Part shown: positions 34,077 through 43,280 of the stretch, piece by piece
How positions within the stretch are numbered: position 1 is the stretch's first letter
Layout of the letters: each line of letters begins with the position of its first letter
Assembly: GCA_013823135.1 (NCBI GenBank)
Contig: PNLP01000029.1
Span: forward strand, 1-64,000
Length of the DNA stretch: 64,000 bases
Source of the DNA: Planctomycetaceae bacterium
Lineage (GTDB): Bacteria > Planctomycetota > Planctomycetia > Gemmatales > Gemmataceae
Reading direction: 5' to 3'
Position numbers and translations under genes: made by a program
Notes under the pieces: model-generated
What the model saw: only the letters and a program-made list of their open reading frames with translations
What the model was told of the DNA's origin: nothing
The model's database searches: none

Positions 34077-35759
34077 TCACTCTTTCCCGTCGGACTCTTT
34101 CGGCCGAGGCATTGGTGCGTCCTTGGACTCTTTTACCTCTGATCGATCTTTGTCCTTCTCCTTCGACGGTTCCTTCCCAGCCGTCGCCGGCGGGTAGCCT
34201 TTCCGCGAGGGCGGGGGGAACGATGCAGTGCGGATAAACTTGTCGGTTGGCCGATTGTTCACACGCGCAAAAACTGTGTAATCCCGTGCACCGGCTTCAC
34301 CCTGAGACGGGCCACCGATCGTCTTGTCGGCACCGACGTAGAACCTCGGTGCCCCCTTGGGATTCTTGGGTGCGGGATCAACGGAATCTCCTTCGAGGAA
34401 CCCCAGCAGTTGGTTGACCGGTTCGGGATTCTTGGCCGTAACCTTGACCTCAATTGCGGCCTGGCTTTCCTGTTTGCCGGTCTTGGGATCAGGTGGCAAC
34501 GCTTTGCCGGTGAAACTCGTCGCATGGAACCCGCCCGCAACGGGGAACCGATCCGACATATCGTAAAGCTCATCGAGCCATACGACGCCGCGGGACTTCC
34601 AGGCTTCCGCGGCTGCAAGTCGTTTTCCTTCAGCTTCGAGCGTTTCCCACTGTTTCTTGGAGTCGTCTCGTTGTTTCGTTTTCAACTCCACCTCTGTGTC
34701 GGCGGCACTCAGCGCGACGAATCCAAGTAGCGCACCCCCTCCGAAGAAGACCAATGCAGCCAAGACAGCGATGAGGATCTGCTTTCTTGCAGGGTCCGCC
34801 TCTGGCTTTGGCTGTCGTGGTTCCACAAAGTTGATCGGTGGATCACCCACAGTTCGGGCAGCGAGCAACCCAGCGGCACCGGCAAATCGCCCGCGAAGTT
34901 CCTCGGAGACTGTTGGGACTTCGCCAGTAAGGGGGTCGTGATCGTAGACGGGGATGCCGAGAGCGGCTCGCAGACGTCCCGCCCAAGTGCCATCAGCTTC
35001 CGCAATATACAAAGCCTGAACGGGGTGTCCGGGGTGTGCTCCGGCGTACATCGTCAGGTTGCGGCGGACCTCGTTAAGAAGCATTGCCTCGCTTGCCATC
35101 ACGGGGCCGGCGACACTGCGAGTGAATACAACCTCGCCTGCGCAAGTGACAGTGAACTCACCACCGCCGGGGGCGATCGTCAACAGCCCGACCGCATCCG
35201 TTTTCGAATCCGGAGCCTGGACAGTAGATGTCGTGAACGCCCGAGTGAGGCCAGCCGCCAAGGCGTAGGGGCGAGGTGTGACTGCGATCAGGCGGAGGTT
35301 CGCCACTTCGCACATTTGCTGAATCGAGCGATAGAGATCCTTCCGGATCACCACGGCAATGCTGCGTTGTTCACCAGTTGGAGACTCGCCCGCGAGTGGG
35401 ACGTAATCGAGAACCACATCTTCGGGGGCGTCAGACAGTTCCTTGAGCGCCTGGAACCGGACAATGCTTGGTTCATCGGTCGGTGGGACCTGTGGGTAGC
35501 GGAGTTCTTTGAGAACGACTCGATCACGTGAAACCCCCACCATCACGGGTGCCTGTGCTATTCCCGCAGCCTTCAAACGCTCACGAAGTTGCTCACCGAT
35601 GTGCCGTGCAGTTTCTAGCCTCAGGGTCGGTGGACCACCCTCGGCCTCTGTACCAACCCAGGCGAGTGCCTGCTCCACCTTCGCGTGGCCAACTCGCGCC
35701 GTCCCACTGACGACGAAAATCCCCTGAGCATCCAGATCAATCGTGATAAACTTCGACAC
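34077..35759 (-). CDS. PilM-PilN fusion (GspL-like) assembly platform protein
   Basis: A 560-residue protein joining two type IV pilus/T2SS platform modules. Residues 1-~305 read as an actin-like cytoplasmic PilM/GspL domain (MSKFITIDLDAQGIFVVSG, then VMVGVSRDRVVLKELRYP, and GLLTIAPGGGEFTVTCAGEVVFTR). The segment INFVEPRQP and one membrane helix (about 327-350) begin a PilN-like part with a coiled coil (about 355-390) and a periplasmic domain. A charged Lys/Glu/Pro-rich tail ends the protein. GspL of classical T2SS has this cytoplasmic-TM-periplasmic layout, so the call fits its place between GspK and the GspM-like gene. The platform is expected to couple the GspE ATPase to the pseudopilus. 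Confidence 0.8.
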   Translation of the reverse strand: MSKFITIDLDAQGIFVVSGTARVGHAKVEQALAWVGTEAEGGPPTLRLETARHIGEQLRERLKAAGIAQAPVMVGVSRDRVVLKELRYPQVPPTDEPSIVRFQALKELSDAPEDVVLDYVPLAGESPTGEQRSIAVVIRKDLYRSIQQMCEVANLRLIAVTPRPYALAAGLTRAFTTSTVQAPDSKTDAVGLLTIAPGGGEFTVTCAGEVVFTRSVAGPVMASEAMLLNEVRRNLTMYAGAHPGHPVQALYIAEADGTWAGRLRAALGIPVYDHDPLTGEVPTVSEELRGRFAGAAGLLAARTVGDPPINFVEPRQPKPEADPARKQILIAVLAALVFFGGGALLGFVALSAADTEVELKTKQRDDSKKQWETLEAEGKRLAAAEAWKSRGVVWLDELYDMSDRFPVAGGFHATSFTGKALPPDPKTGKQESQAAIEVKVTAKNPEPVNQLLGFLEGDSVDPAPKNPKGAPRFYVGADKTIGGPSQGEAGARDYTVFARVNNRPTDKFIRTASFPPPSRKGYPPATAGKEPSKEKDKDRSEVKESKDAPMPRPKESDGKE

Positions 35760-35846
35760 GGCTTGTCCGTCCGGGGAGTGTATGCAAGCCAGGGTCTATC
35801 CCGTGGCTTCCGATTGCTCGTAATCACGACGTTTAGATCGTTCTAC

Positions 35847-37463
35847 TCACTGCGGACCCTGTTTCGGTGGCTGGAAGCCACGCGGAGAGTCGAGGTCGCC
35901 AAGGTCGCGAAAGTAAACGATTCGGGGTGCCCCAAGGTTGCTGTCGATTACCGCCTCGACGCGGGCCACAGGTCCACCACCCGCGAGGTAGCCAACCGAT
36001 TGCACGCGGTACACCATTGAGGAACCCGTCACGTATTTCTCGATTGCCTTGAATTTCGGGGGCGTCAGATTTGCGGCGGTAACAAGCCAGGCTCCCGACG
36101 AGAACTCGGGAGTTCCAGGGAGCACCCCATCTCGTGCCCCGACGATTGTGTCCACATCGGCGTCCGTCAGGCCAGGAAGCCCGAGAAGTACCTCGCGAGG
36201 GGCGTTGTTTACGTTGAGCCGGGGTACCATTTCCACCGCCTCTTTCGTCGCAATCTTGTCAAGCAAGGTAGGGAACAACTCTTTGAGTCTGCTCGGGTCG
36301 TTCAGCGGCGAGTTGAAGACCACTGTAGGTGGCGGTTCTCCCTTGCCTTTGCCACCACTGCTGCTCCCGCTGCTGGGGAGCGTGACACGGGTGTTTACCA
36401 AATCGATAACCGAGTTGATTGCCCGGCCGCTGCTCGTCGAACTCGCGAGTTTGGCCTCAACCGCTGCGGTGAGTTGATCGAGCGACGCGAGCGTGACTGC
36501 CTTGGGATTGTCCCCTTTCCCCTTACCTTTTTGGATCGGATTGCCGTTCGCGTCGAGCTGGGTTGGCCCGAATAACTTCACCGCCATGATGTACGTTGCG
36601 AGTTCGCTACCAATCTGCGAGTTCTGCATCGCGGTGTAGATGGCCTTCACGTCGTCGCCGTTGATGTACACCTTTAGTTGGCCTGCGGAATTGATACTCA
36701 ACTCACGGCCGTAGATCGTGAGGAAGTCGGACCAGCCACGCGAGAGTGATTGACCTCCGCCGTCGTCGCCGGTGCCGTTCTGGTTCTGATCGGTTCCGTA
36801 CAGCAGTTGCGGCGTCACACCCTTGACCAGGAGCAATTCGTCGATCGAGTTCAGTGGGCCGTTCTTGCACTTGTAGGGGTTGGTGAGCGACTGATACGTC
36901 GCGCTTTCGGCCCCGTTCGCGCGCGGAGTGTCGTCGGCATCAACCCAGTCGACGATGGCATCCGCGATATCCGGAGTCATATCCGGGATCTTCAGCAGCG
37001 CGTTGTAAAGAACCTGCCCGGTCTTGTCCTGAGCGATCAACGCGTTGATGTTCAACTTGCCGCCCTCGTCGATGAGTGCCGCACGTTGTTCGTAAGCACC
37101 AGGGCCAGTGGTCGCCACAGCAACGATGCGGAAGCTCGCGACCTTACTCGGATTGGCCTGATCCGCCCGAACAACGACCTCGCCGAACATCCCTGGGTTA
37201 TCGAGGGTGGGGTTGCCGTTCAGGTAGACCGTGACCGCTTCGGCATCGCCGAGTAGCGAGGCCGCGTAATGAACACCCGATACCGCTGCTGCCCTCGCCT
37301 GGGCGACGTCGGAGACGCGAACCGCAGCCCGGTGTTCGGCACTCATTGAGTCCGTGAACCGGTATGCGGCGAGGCTCAACACGACGATCACAACCAGAAC
37401 CGCAATCAAGACGTAGCCAGGGCGGTTTGAAGGCGGCAGTCGGAGGGCAGGGCGCATCATCAT
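35847..37463 (-). CDS. General secretion pathway protein K-like minor pseudopilin
   Basis: A 538-residue GspK-like protein. The true start is the first of three ATGs at 37463, with GGAGG 6 bases upstream; its ATG overlaps the stop of the J-like gene (ATGA). The prepilin-type leader ends RPG, followed by YVLIAVLVVIVVLSLAAYRF. As in other K pseudopilins, the Glu5 found in the other subunits is absent, and the body is large with helix-hairpin-helix-like helices (DKTGQVLYNALLKIPDMTPDIADAIVDWVDADD; LLGLPGLTDADVDTIVGARDG). K caps the pseudopilus tip with I and J. It is longer than the ~300-residue proteobacterial K, with a Gly/Ser/Lys-rich insert around residue 445. Confidence 0.85.
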   Translation of the reverse strand: MMMRPALRLPPSNRPGYVLIAVLVVIVVLSLAAYRFTDSMSAEHRAAVRVSDVAQARAAAVSGVHYAASLLGDAEAVTVYLNGNPTLDNPGMFGEVVVRADQANPSKVASFRIVAVATTGPGAYEQRAALIDEGGKLNINALIAQDKTGQVLYNALLKIPDMTPDIADAIVDWVDADDTPRANGAESATYQSLTNPYKCKNGPLNSIDELLLVKGVTPQLLYGTDQNQNGTGDDGGGQSLSRGWSDFLTIYGRELSINSAGQLKVYINGDDVKAIYTAMQNSQIGSELATYIMAVKLFGPTQLDANGNPIQKGKGKGDNPKAVTLASLDQLTAAVEAKLASSTSSGRAINSVIDLVNTRVTLPSSGSSSGGKGKGEPPPTVVFNSPLNDPSRLKELFPTLLDKIATKEAVEMVPRLNVNNAPREVLLGLPGLTDADVDTIVGARDGVLPGTPEFSSGAWLVTAANLTPPKFKAIEKYVTGSSMVYRVQSVGYLAGGGPVARVEAVIDSNLGAPRIVYFRDLGDLDSPRGFQPPKQGPQ

Positions 37464-38386
37464 TTCGCGCCTCCGGTTGTCATTTCGCCTTCGGCAGGTG
37501 TTGTCTCGGCCGGCATCACGGGATCGACAAGTTCGGGAACCGTGCTCCCCGGTGCGGTGCGAATGGCGATCGTCTGGGACACTGTCCTCACTATCGGGTT
37601 CCCACCCTTTGCATTTGTCAGTGAGAACGAGAGTGTCACACGCACCGCAACTGGTGGCGTTGGAATGGTGCCAGAACCGCCCTCCCAGGTTTGAACCCAA
37701 CTCGTGCCATCGTGGTACTCGAACAACACCTCGGTGACATCATCTGCGATGAGGCCCGTCGTTTCGTTTGAGAGGTCGAAGCTAAAACTGTTACCGGTTT
37801 GATCCGCTGTCACCCATGGCCGCTCCTGTCGGCACAGTCCGCCAGTCCCCTTCCAGTAGTCAATCCGCACGAGATCGCTCGGTTGCTGGTTGGTATCGGT
37901 CGACTGAGCTAACGCTCCGGGGGTACTGAGGATGTTCGGCACCCTGCTCGCGAAGATCGTCAACTGTGTGCTGGTCCCCAACACTCCGACCTGGAACGGG
38001 AAGTTCTGTGTCGTGCCTTCAGTACCATCGGTCGGTGTCGTCTCGGTTGATGTGTCTGTTTCGGGAACGGTCGGAGCAGAGGAGTCCGTTGGCGTTCCTG
38101 ATGTGCTGGATGTGGTGGCGCCCGTGGTCGAACCGCTTGCAGGGGTTCCACCAGATTTGGGTGGCACGGGGCCGAGCACGGACGACAAATCGAGGCCAAT
38201 TTTGTTGAACACCGCACGAGACGTGCTCTCGGCGTCGATAGAGTCCCGGCTTGCCTGAGTTTGTACCACCGTCATGTTCATGACGAGGTACAACCCCGCC
38301 AAGATGATGCTGCCGATGACGGTGGCGAGGAGCAATTCGAGGAGCGTAAACCCGCGGCGTGCCGGGTGGTCGTACCGCAGTTTCAT
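37460..38386 (-). CDS. Minor pseudopilin, GspJ-like
   Basis: A 308-residue protein with a type IV prepilin signal: RRGFTLLELLLATVIGSIILAG, with Gly before Phe1 and Glu5. After the N-terminal helix there is a Thr/Ser/Pro-rich stretch (about 75-125) that is unusual for GspJ, then a beta-rich C-terminal domain (VLFEYHDGTSWVQTWEGG, VRVTLSFSL). Its place between I-like and K-like genes, with 4-base ATGA overlaps on both sides, supports GspJ. The low-complexity stretch may be an exposed loop. Cleavage and N-methylation need a prepilin peptidase not encoded in this window. Confidence 0.82.
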   Translation of the reverse strand: MKLRYDHPARRGFTLLELLLATVIGSIILAGLYLVMNMTVVQTQASRDSIDAESTSRAVFNKIGLDLSSVLGPVPPKSGGTPASGSTTGATTSSTSGTPTDSSAPTVPETDTSTETTPTDGTEGTTQNFPFQVGVLGTSTQLTIFASRVPNILSTPGALAQSTDTNQQPSDLVRIDYWKGTGGLCRQERPWVTADQTGNSFSFDLSNETTGLIADDVTEVLFEYHDGTSWVQTWEGGSGTIPTPPVAVRVTLSFSLTNAKGGNPIVRTVSQTIAIRTAPGSTVPELVDPVMPAETTPAEGEMTTGGAK

Positions 38387-38808
38387 TGGCCCCCTCCGGA
38401 AGGATCAGGCCGGGTTGCCTCGACAGCGGCACCCTTGACGGTTGGGTCGAGGATCATCTGAGCCAGGTTAAGGGTGAAGGGCTTGCCCTTCAGGTCGCGG
38501 CTCACAGTCAGGCTGACCAGATAGAGGTTCGTCCCTTGCAGCTCTGCTGTCATCGACCACGTCCATCCAGGTTCGCCTTCGCCGAAGTCGCCGCTGGTCG
38601 CAGTGACGGATTCGATTCCCGCCTCGACTTCCGCAAGTTTCGCCTGAGCGAGCCGGGCGCCGGTTGCGTGCATGCGGGCATCGAGTTCGCGGTCGGTCCC
38701 CATGTCCACGAGTCGGGAAATTGCCACGATCGCGATGAAGAAGATCGTCATCGCGAGAAGCACTTCAATCAGGGAAAGCCCGGCTCGTGCGGGCGTTGCT
38801 CCCCTCAC
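38383..38808 (-). CDS. Minor pseudopilin, GspI-like
   Basis: A 141-residue prepilin-like protein. The leader ends RAG and the mature N-terminus is LSLIEVLLAMTIFFIAIVAI with Glu5, matching I-type pseudopilins (often xxLIEVLVA). The C-terminal domain is short and beta-rich (WSMTAELQGTNLYLVSLTVSRD). Its start codon overlaps the stop of the H-like gene, and its stop overlaps the start of the J-like gene, each by 4 bases, which points to translational coupling in the H-I-J-K block. It would nucleate the tip complex with J and K. Confidence 0.82.
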   Translation of the reverse strand: MRGATPARAGLSLIEVLLAMTIFFIAIVAISRLVDMGTDRELDARMHATGARLAQAKLAEVEAGIESVTATSGDFGEGEPGWTWSMTAELQGTNLYLVSLTVSRDLKGKPFTLNLAQMILDPTVKGAAVEATRPDPSGGGQ

Positions 38809-39350
38809 GGTTGGCCTCCTTTGGGAGTGCCTGCAACGGTGCGAGCCTGACCGGTCAAACCGCGAACCTGAATCAGGATAGGCGCAAAGTCTCGTTGTTT
38901 GATTGAGACGGTGGTGGAGCGAGCTTCCTTGGAACTGCCGTCGCCCCGCATGGTCGCTACGGTGATCCAGCCACCGGTATCAGTTTGCCGTTCGTCGCCG
39001 GGTTCCGCGATGAGTTCGACCGTGGCCTCGTCGAGCTTGTCCTCAGTGCAGAGCGAGTTGTAGCTGGGCGGGTCGTCGGCAGGGGTAGAGGCGAAATCTT
39101 CGGTGTCTGGAGCAACACGAATGCGGTTGTGGTCCGTGTTCACTGCGACCCGGAACGGTGTGCCGCGTTCCATCGCCTTGGCACGTGCTTCGGCGAGTCG
39201 AGTCCGCACGATATCGGCTGCCGCCCGCTGCTTGGTGTTGCCGTAGAACCCACCCAACGAAGGGACTATCACCGCCCCGATAATCACGAGGACGGCGAGA
39301 ACCGCAACCATTTCTAGCAGGGTGTATCCGGGACGTCGGGTGCGGCGCAT
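38805..39350 (-). CDS. Minor pseudopilin, GspH-like
   Basis: A 181-residue prepilin-like protein. The leader RRPG is followed by YTLLEMVAVLAVLVIIGAVIVPSL with Glu5. The segment RAAADIVRTRLAEARAKAMERGTPFRVAV is characteristic of the GspH/FimT family, which has a conserved helix then a beta sandwich. It lies 38 bases after the GspG-like gene and overlaps the I-like gene by 4 bases. GspH subunits join the pseudopilus near its tip. Confidence 0.85.
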   Translation of the reverse strand: MRRTRRPGYTLLEMVAVLAVLVIIGAVIVPSLGGFYGNTKQRAAADIVRTRLAEARAKAMERGTPFRVAVNTDHNRIRVAPDTEDFASTPADDPPSYNSLCTEDKLDEATVELIAEPGDERQTDTGGWITVATMRGDGSSKEARSTTVSIKQRDFAPILIQVRGLTGQARTVAGTPKGGQP

Positions 39351-39388
39351 GGTTACACCTTCGGCACGCGGGCGGTCAGGTGTTGGAA

Positions 39389-39814
39389 CTATCTTCCGGA
39401 GTTCACGTCGGGAACGATGATCGGTTGCTGACCCGGCGGGTTACACGTTACGACAGGTCGTTCCGTCGAGGAACCGTCTTGCTGTGGGGTGTCCTGAAGT
39501 TGAACCTGATAGATCACGTTCGGCCAGGGGCTTTGGAAAGCTTGAGCACCTTGTTCGAGCAATGGGTAAACTTCGGATTGATCCTGCGGCCAGCGGAGTT
39601 GTTGGGTGTAGAAGGTCTCGTAGGCTTTCTTGATGGCAAGCATGTCGTTCTTCGCGCGTCCGACTTTGGCTTTCTCGAGGTATTGGAAGACCGAAATGCT
39701 CGCAACGCCGGCCAAGATCACAAGGATCGCGACGACCACGAGCACTTCGAGCAGGGTAAAGCCGGCCCGGCGAGTTGCTCGTTGTCGGGCATTTCGGACA
39801 GTGGTGAGCAGCAT
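39389..39814 (-). CDS. Major pseudopilin GspG-like
   Basis: A 141-residue protein with a long basic leader ending RRAG and the mature start FTLLEVLVVVAILVILAGVASISV, the classic major pseudopilin signature with Phe1 and Glu5. The segment YLEKAKVGRAKNDMLAIKKAYETFYTQQLRWPQ and the later WPNVIYQVQ match the GspG alpha/beta core. GspG forms the shaft of the pseudopilus that pushes substrates through the secretin. It lies 123 bases downstream of gspF and leads the pseudopilin block. Confidence 0.88.
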   Translation of the reverse strand: MLLTTVRNARQRATRRAGFTLLEVLVVVAILVILAGVASISVFQYLEKAKVGRAKNDMLAIKKAYETFYTQQLRWPQDQSEVYPLLEQGAQAFQSPWPNVIYQVQLQDTPQQDGSSTERPVVTCNPPGQQPIIVPDVNSGR

Positions 39815-39937
39815 GATGCGTTGTCTCCTGGGGAGGCGGCCCGATCGTGGCAGCAGACCGGTGACCGGTTCCTTGACCTAAGTATAGACCAGTGGGGCGT
39901 TAACCAATCATGAGAGAGCCTCTGTTTGAGAGTTCTG

Positions 39938-41161
39938 TCATCCCACTGCCGAGCCCATCTTGAATACCGGCAACAACAAACCTGCAACAATCAGCAGCGT
40001 GATACCAGCCATGACCAGCAGCATGATAGGTTCGAGCAGCTTCACCATCAGGTCCAAATTGCGTGCCGTGCGCTTCTCCAGACCGTTGGCGACGTTGATG
40101 AGCACCGTTTCCAGGCTGTTGGCCTCTTCCGCGATGGTAATCATCTCAACCACATCCGTCGGGAAGTAGCCGCTGCGGCGAAGCGGGTCGGCGAGCTTCT
40201 GGCCGGCCGTCACGTTCTCGGCGCTCTTCTCAATTGCCAGTGAGAGGATTTTGTTGCCGGTCGAATCCTTCGCGATGCTGAGAGCCTTCAGAATCGGAAT
40301 GCCGTTGTGAAGCATGGTCCCCAGAATGCGGCAGAAGCGCGAGAGCGCCAGGTTCATAAAGATCGGCCCGAACAGCGGCAGTCGAATCTTCACGCGATCG
40401 GCCCACATTCGCCCGCTCCCGCGAGTCCAGCGGATGAACGCAATCACACCGACGATTCCACCGATGATCGTGAAGATTCCTTGCCACGTTCGCAGGAAGT
40501 CACTGAACGCCATCAGGTAGGTCGTCAGGACTGGGAGTTCGCCCTTTTCCTTGAGTTTCTCGAAGATCTTTCCGAACTTCGGCACGAAGAAGATGATCAG
40601 GATGTTTAGCACAAAGAAGCCAGCGACCGCGAGGAAGGCCGGGTACGCGAGTGCCCCAACAACCTTAGCCTTCAGGTCTTCCTGGTGCTCAACGAACGTC
40701 GCGATGCGTTGCAGCACTTCTTCGAGGAAGCCACCCTCCTGGCCAGCGCGGATCATGCCGACGGCCAGTTCGCCGAACACGTGCGGGTGCTGACCCATCG
40801 CCTGGGCGAGACTTGTGCCGTCCGCAACCTTGCCTCGCACGTCGCGGATCACTGCCTGAAGTGTCGGGTTTGTGCTTTGGCGTTCAAGCAGTTCGAGCGA
40901 GCGGAGCAGGGGAACGCCCGAGTGAAGCAGGTCGGCGAGCTGCGAGTACATAGTCGCAAGCTGTCGACCCTTGACCTTCTTGGCGAAGAAGCCACCTTTG
41001 CCGCCACCGCCAAGTGGCTGGTTACGCGCGAGGTCGATCTTCACGGGGAATAGCCCGCGGCCGTCGAGGATGAGTGCGACCTCGCGCTCGCTGTTGGCCG
41101 TGAGCGTCCCCGTGGACTTCGTCCCGGTGCGGGCCATCGCAGTAAAAGTGAAGTCGGGCAT
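39938..41161 (-). CDS. gspF: Type II secretion system F family protein
   Basis: A 407-residue inner-membrane platform protein. It has the two repeated T2SSF domains (about 65-190 and 270-395), with the motifs LATMYSQLADLLHSGVPLLRSLELL and LSRFCRILGTMLHNGIPILKALSIA. Three membrane helices are visible: about 170-190, about 220-245, and the C-terminal PIMLLVMAGITLLIVAGLLLPVF. The N-terminal part (FTFTAMARTGTKSTGTL) matches the family's opening beta segment. GspF/PilC contacts the ATPase and the pseudopilus base. A long inverted repeat separates it from the upstream gspE gene. Confidence 0.93.
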   Translation of the reverse strand: MPDFTFTAMARTGTKSTGTLTANSEREVALILDGRGLFPVKIDLARNQPLGGGGKGGFFAKKVKGRQLATMYSQLADLLHSGVPLLRSLELLERQSTNPTLQAVIRDVRGKVADGTSLAQAMGQHPHVFGELAVGMIRAGQEGGFLEEVLQRIATFVEHQEDLKAKVVGALAYPAFLAVAGFFVLNILIIFFVPKFGKIFEKLKEKGELPVLTTYLMAFSDFLRTWQGIFTIIGGIVGVIAFIRWTRGSGRMWADRVKIRLPLFGPIFMNLALSRFCRILGTMLHNGIPILKALSIAKDSTGNKILSLAIEKSAENVTAGQKLADPLRRSGYFPTDVVEMITIAEEANSLETVLINVANGLEKRTARNLDLMVKLLEPIMLLVMAGITLLIVAGLLLPVFKMGSAVG

Positions 41162-41166
41162 GTTCG

Positions 41167-41285
41167 ATTGCGGAGTGCGGAATTCGGAATGCGGAATCTC
41201 AGAAATCTACAACTGTAACCCGTCCTGCCGAATGCTCGGATTCTACGGCTTTCAATTCCGTATTCCGAATTCCGCACTCCGCATT
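41167..41285. repeat. 31-base inverted repeat between gspE and gspF
   Basis: Left arm 41167-41197 and right arm 41255-41285 are reverse complements at 29 of 31 positions, with a 57-base spacer. Each arm is itself built from GGAATGCGG/GGAATTCGG-like sub-repeats. The right arm covers the stop codon of gspE; the left arm starts 6 bases from the gspF start. It may act as a transcript-stability or attenuation element, or be a small mobile palindromic repeat. Confidence 0.85.
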
Positions 41286-43056
41286 ACGAGATGTCTCCCG
41301 CTGTCGTGCGGGTCACTTCCTCGACTGTCGTGGTGCCGTTCAGCACCTTTCGCCAGCCATCTTGTCGCAAGGTAATCATGCCGGACTTCAGCGCCTCCAA
41401 GCGGATCACGCCGGAGTTCACACGCTGGCCGACCAGTTCTTTGATGACGTCGTTGTTCACCAGCAGTTCGTGAATGCCCGTTCGGCCCCGGAACCCAGAC
41501 TGGCGACACGCACGACACCCGACGCCCTTGAGCAACTTGCCGTCGCTTGCGGCGACAGCGCCCATCATCTCGACCATTCCCTGTTGAATTGCGAAGTCGG
41601 GGGCGGGCTTCAAGGCTCCACCCGCACGCAGTGGGAAATCCAGCGGCATCATGTCGGGATCAGGAACGTAAGTCGTCTTGCACTCCGGGCAGATCGTGCG
41701 GACGAGCCGCTGAGCCATCACACCTTCGACCGTGCTGGACACAAGGAACGGCTCGACGCCCATGTCGATCATTCTGGTGAACGCGCTCGGGGCGTCGTTG
41801 GTGTGCAGGGTGCTGAAGACCATGTGGCCGGTCAGCGACGCCTGGATCGCCATCTCGGCCGTTTCGAGGTCGCGGATTTCGCCGACGAGGATCACGTCCG
41901 GGTCGTGCCGCAGGATGGACCGCAGTGCCGCGGCGAAGGTCATCCCGATCTTCGCGTGCGTCTGAATCTGGCTGATGCCGTCCTGGTGGTATTCGACAGG
42001 GTCTTCCACCGTGATGATCTTCGTCACCTCGTCCTTGATCTCGTTCAAGGCTGAGTACAGCGTGGTGGACTTACCGGAACCGGTCGGCCCCGTGACTAGG
42101 ACGATGCCGTGTGGGCGGTCGATGAGTTGCTTGAACGTGCTATGCACGTCCGGGAGCATGCCGCAACTTGAGAGGCTGAACGCCATCCGCCCCTTGTCGA
42201 GCAGACGCATGACGATCCCTTCGCCGTGCGTCATCGGGATGATCGAAACTCGAACGTCGATCTCGCGGGCTTGCACCTTCATCTTGATCCGGCCGTCTTG
42301 CGGAAGTCGCTTTTCGGCGATGTTCAGCCGGGCCATGATCTTGATGCGGCTGATGATCGCGGACTGGAAACGGTTGATCTCTGGCGGCAGGTTCTGGATC
42401 TGAAGCAAGCCGTCGATCCGATACCGGATGCGAATCCCTTTCTCTTCGCACTCGACGTGGATGTCCGATGCCCGTTCGTTGGCCGCTTCCACGAGAATCT
42501 GGTTCACCAGTTTGACAACGGATGCTTCCTGGGCTTGCTTGGCCAGTTCCGAATCATCTGCCTCGATCCCTTCCAGGAATTCGATGTCGTCCTGGCTCTT
42601 GGCCTCTTCTGCGAGCGCCGCAACGGTGTCGCCGCCGACGCCGAAGTGCTGCTTGATGAGCCGGGTGATTTCGCGATTCGGGGCCAGCACCGGCATCACG
42701 TGGAGGCCAGTGAGCGTCTGGAGTTCGTCGATTGCGTAGGCGTCGAACGGGTCGCCGGTGGCGACCACGAGCGTCCCGTTGTGCCGTGCGACCGGCATCA
42801 AGTTCTTGCGGTGAACGAGCTTCTGTGGCATCGACGCCAGCACGCTTGGGTCGATGGTTGTGCGGGTGAGATCGACGAGCTCAAGGCCGAATTCCTCGGC
42901 CAGAATCGGCAGGAGGATATCTTCGCGGATGAATCCCTTGTCGATGAGGACTTGATGAGGGGGAAACTCGGGCGAGGCTTTGATCGCGTCGGCAGCGCGG
43001 ATGCGGTCGTTGTCGGTGAGGAGACCGCGCTTGGTCAGTGTTTCGAGCAGTTGCAT
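41284..43056 (-). CDS. gspE: Type II secretion / type IV pilus assembly ATPase GspE
   Basis: A 590-residue GspE/PilB ATPase. The N-terminal GspE_N domain (about 40-150) precedes the catalytic core. Visible motifs are Walker A GPTGSGKSTTLYSAL, the Asp box ITVEDPVEYH, Walker B-like VILVGEIRDLETAE, and the His box TGHMVFSTLHTNDA. The zinc-binding tetracysteine is CPEC with CRAC in the C-terminal domain. It powers pseudopilus assembly at the inner membrane. It is the first gene of the operon running to 32.4 kb, and the promoter should lie in 43057-43280. The ORF is full length compared with the family (~560-600). Confidence 0.95.
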   Translation of the reverse strand: MQLLETLTKRGLLTDNDRIRAADAIKASPEFPPHQVLIDKGFIREDILLPILAEEFGLELVDLTRTTIDPSVLASMPQKLVHRKNLMPVARHNGTLVVATGDPFDAYAIDELQTLTGLHVMPVLAPNREITRLIKQHFGVGGDTVAALAEEAKSQDDIEFLEGIEADDSELAKQAQEASVVKLVNQILVEAANERASDIHVECEEKGIRIRYRIDGLLQIQNLPPEINRFQSAIISRIKIMARLNIAEKRLPQDGRIKMKVQAREIDVRVSIIPMTHGEGIVMRLLDKGRMAFSLSSCGMLPDVHSTFKQLIDRPHGIVLVTGPTGSGKSTTLYSALNEIKDEVTKIITVEDPVEYHQDGISQIQTHAKIGMTFAAALRSILRHDPDVILVGEIRDLETAEMAIQASLTGHMVFSTLHTNDAPSAFTRMIDMGVEPFLVSSTVEGVMAQRLVRTICPECKTTYVPDPDMMPLDFPLRAGGALKPAPDFAIQQGMVEMMGAVAASDGKLLKGVGCRACRQSGFRGRTGIHELLVNNDVIKELVGQRVNSGVIRLEALKSGMITLRQDGWRKVLNGTTTVEEVTRTTAGDIS

Positions 43057-43280
43057 GGCGACCCCGTGTTACCCAACAATACCCAACGTGGGTCGCGAGT
43101 GTTTCGCGTTCGCTCCCTCTTCACCTCAGAGCCTAAACGATTGTACCCCGCCAATAATGAGAATCTGCTGAAACGGGGTAAACGGTGACGGCAAGTTGCC
43201 CGCACGAACGGAATAGAGCGTCCGGTGGTGTGGCACGCGATCGGGGAACGGGTTATATTCTGGCGATAGGAGGGAACGCA

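Noticed and set aside
35859..37256. Plus-strand frames opposite the GspK-like gene
   Set aside because: Antisense to a gene with a prepilin signal and a coupled ATGA start. No independent support.
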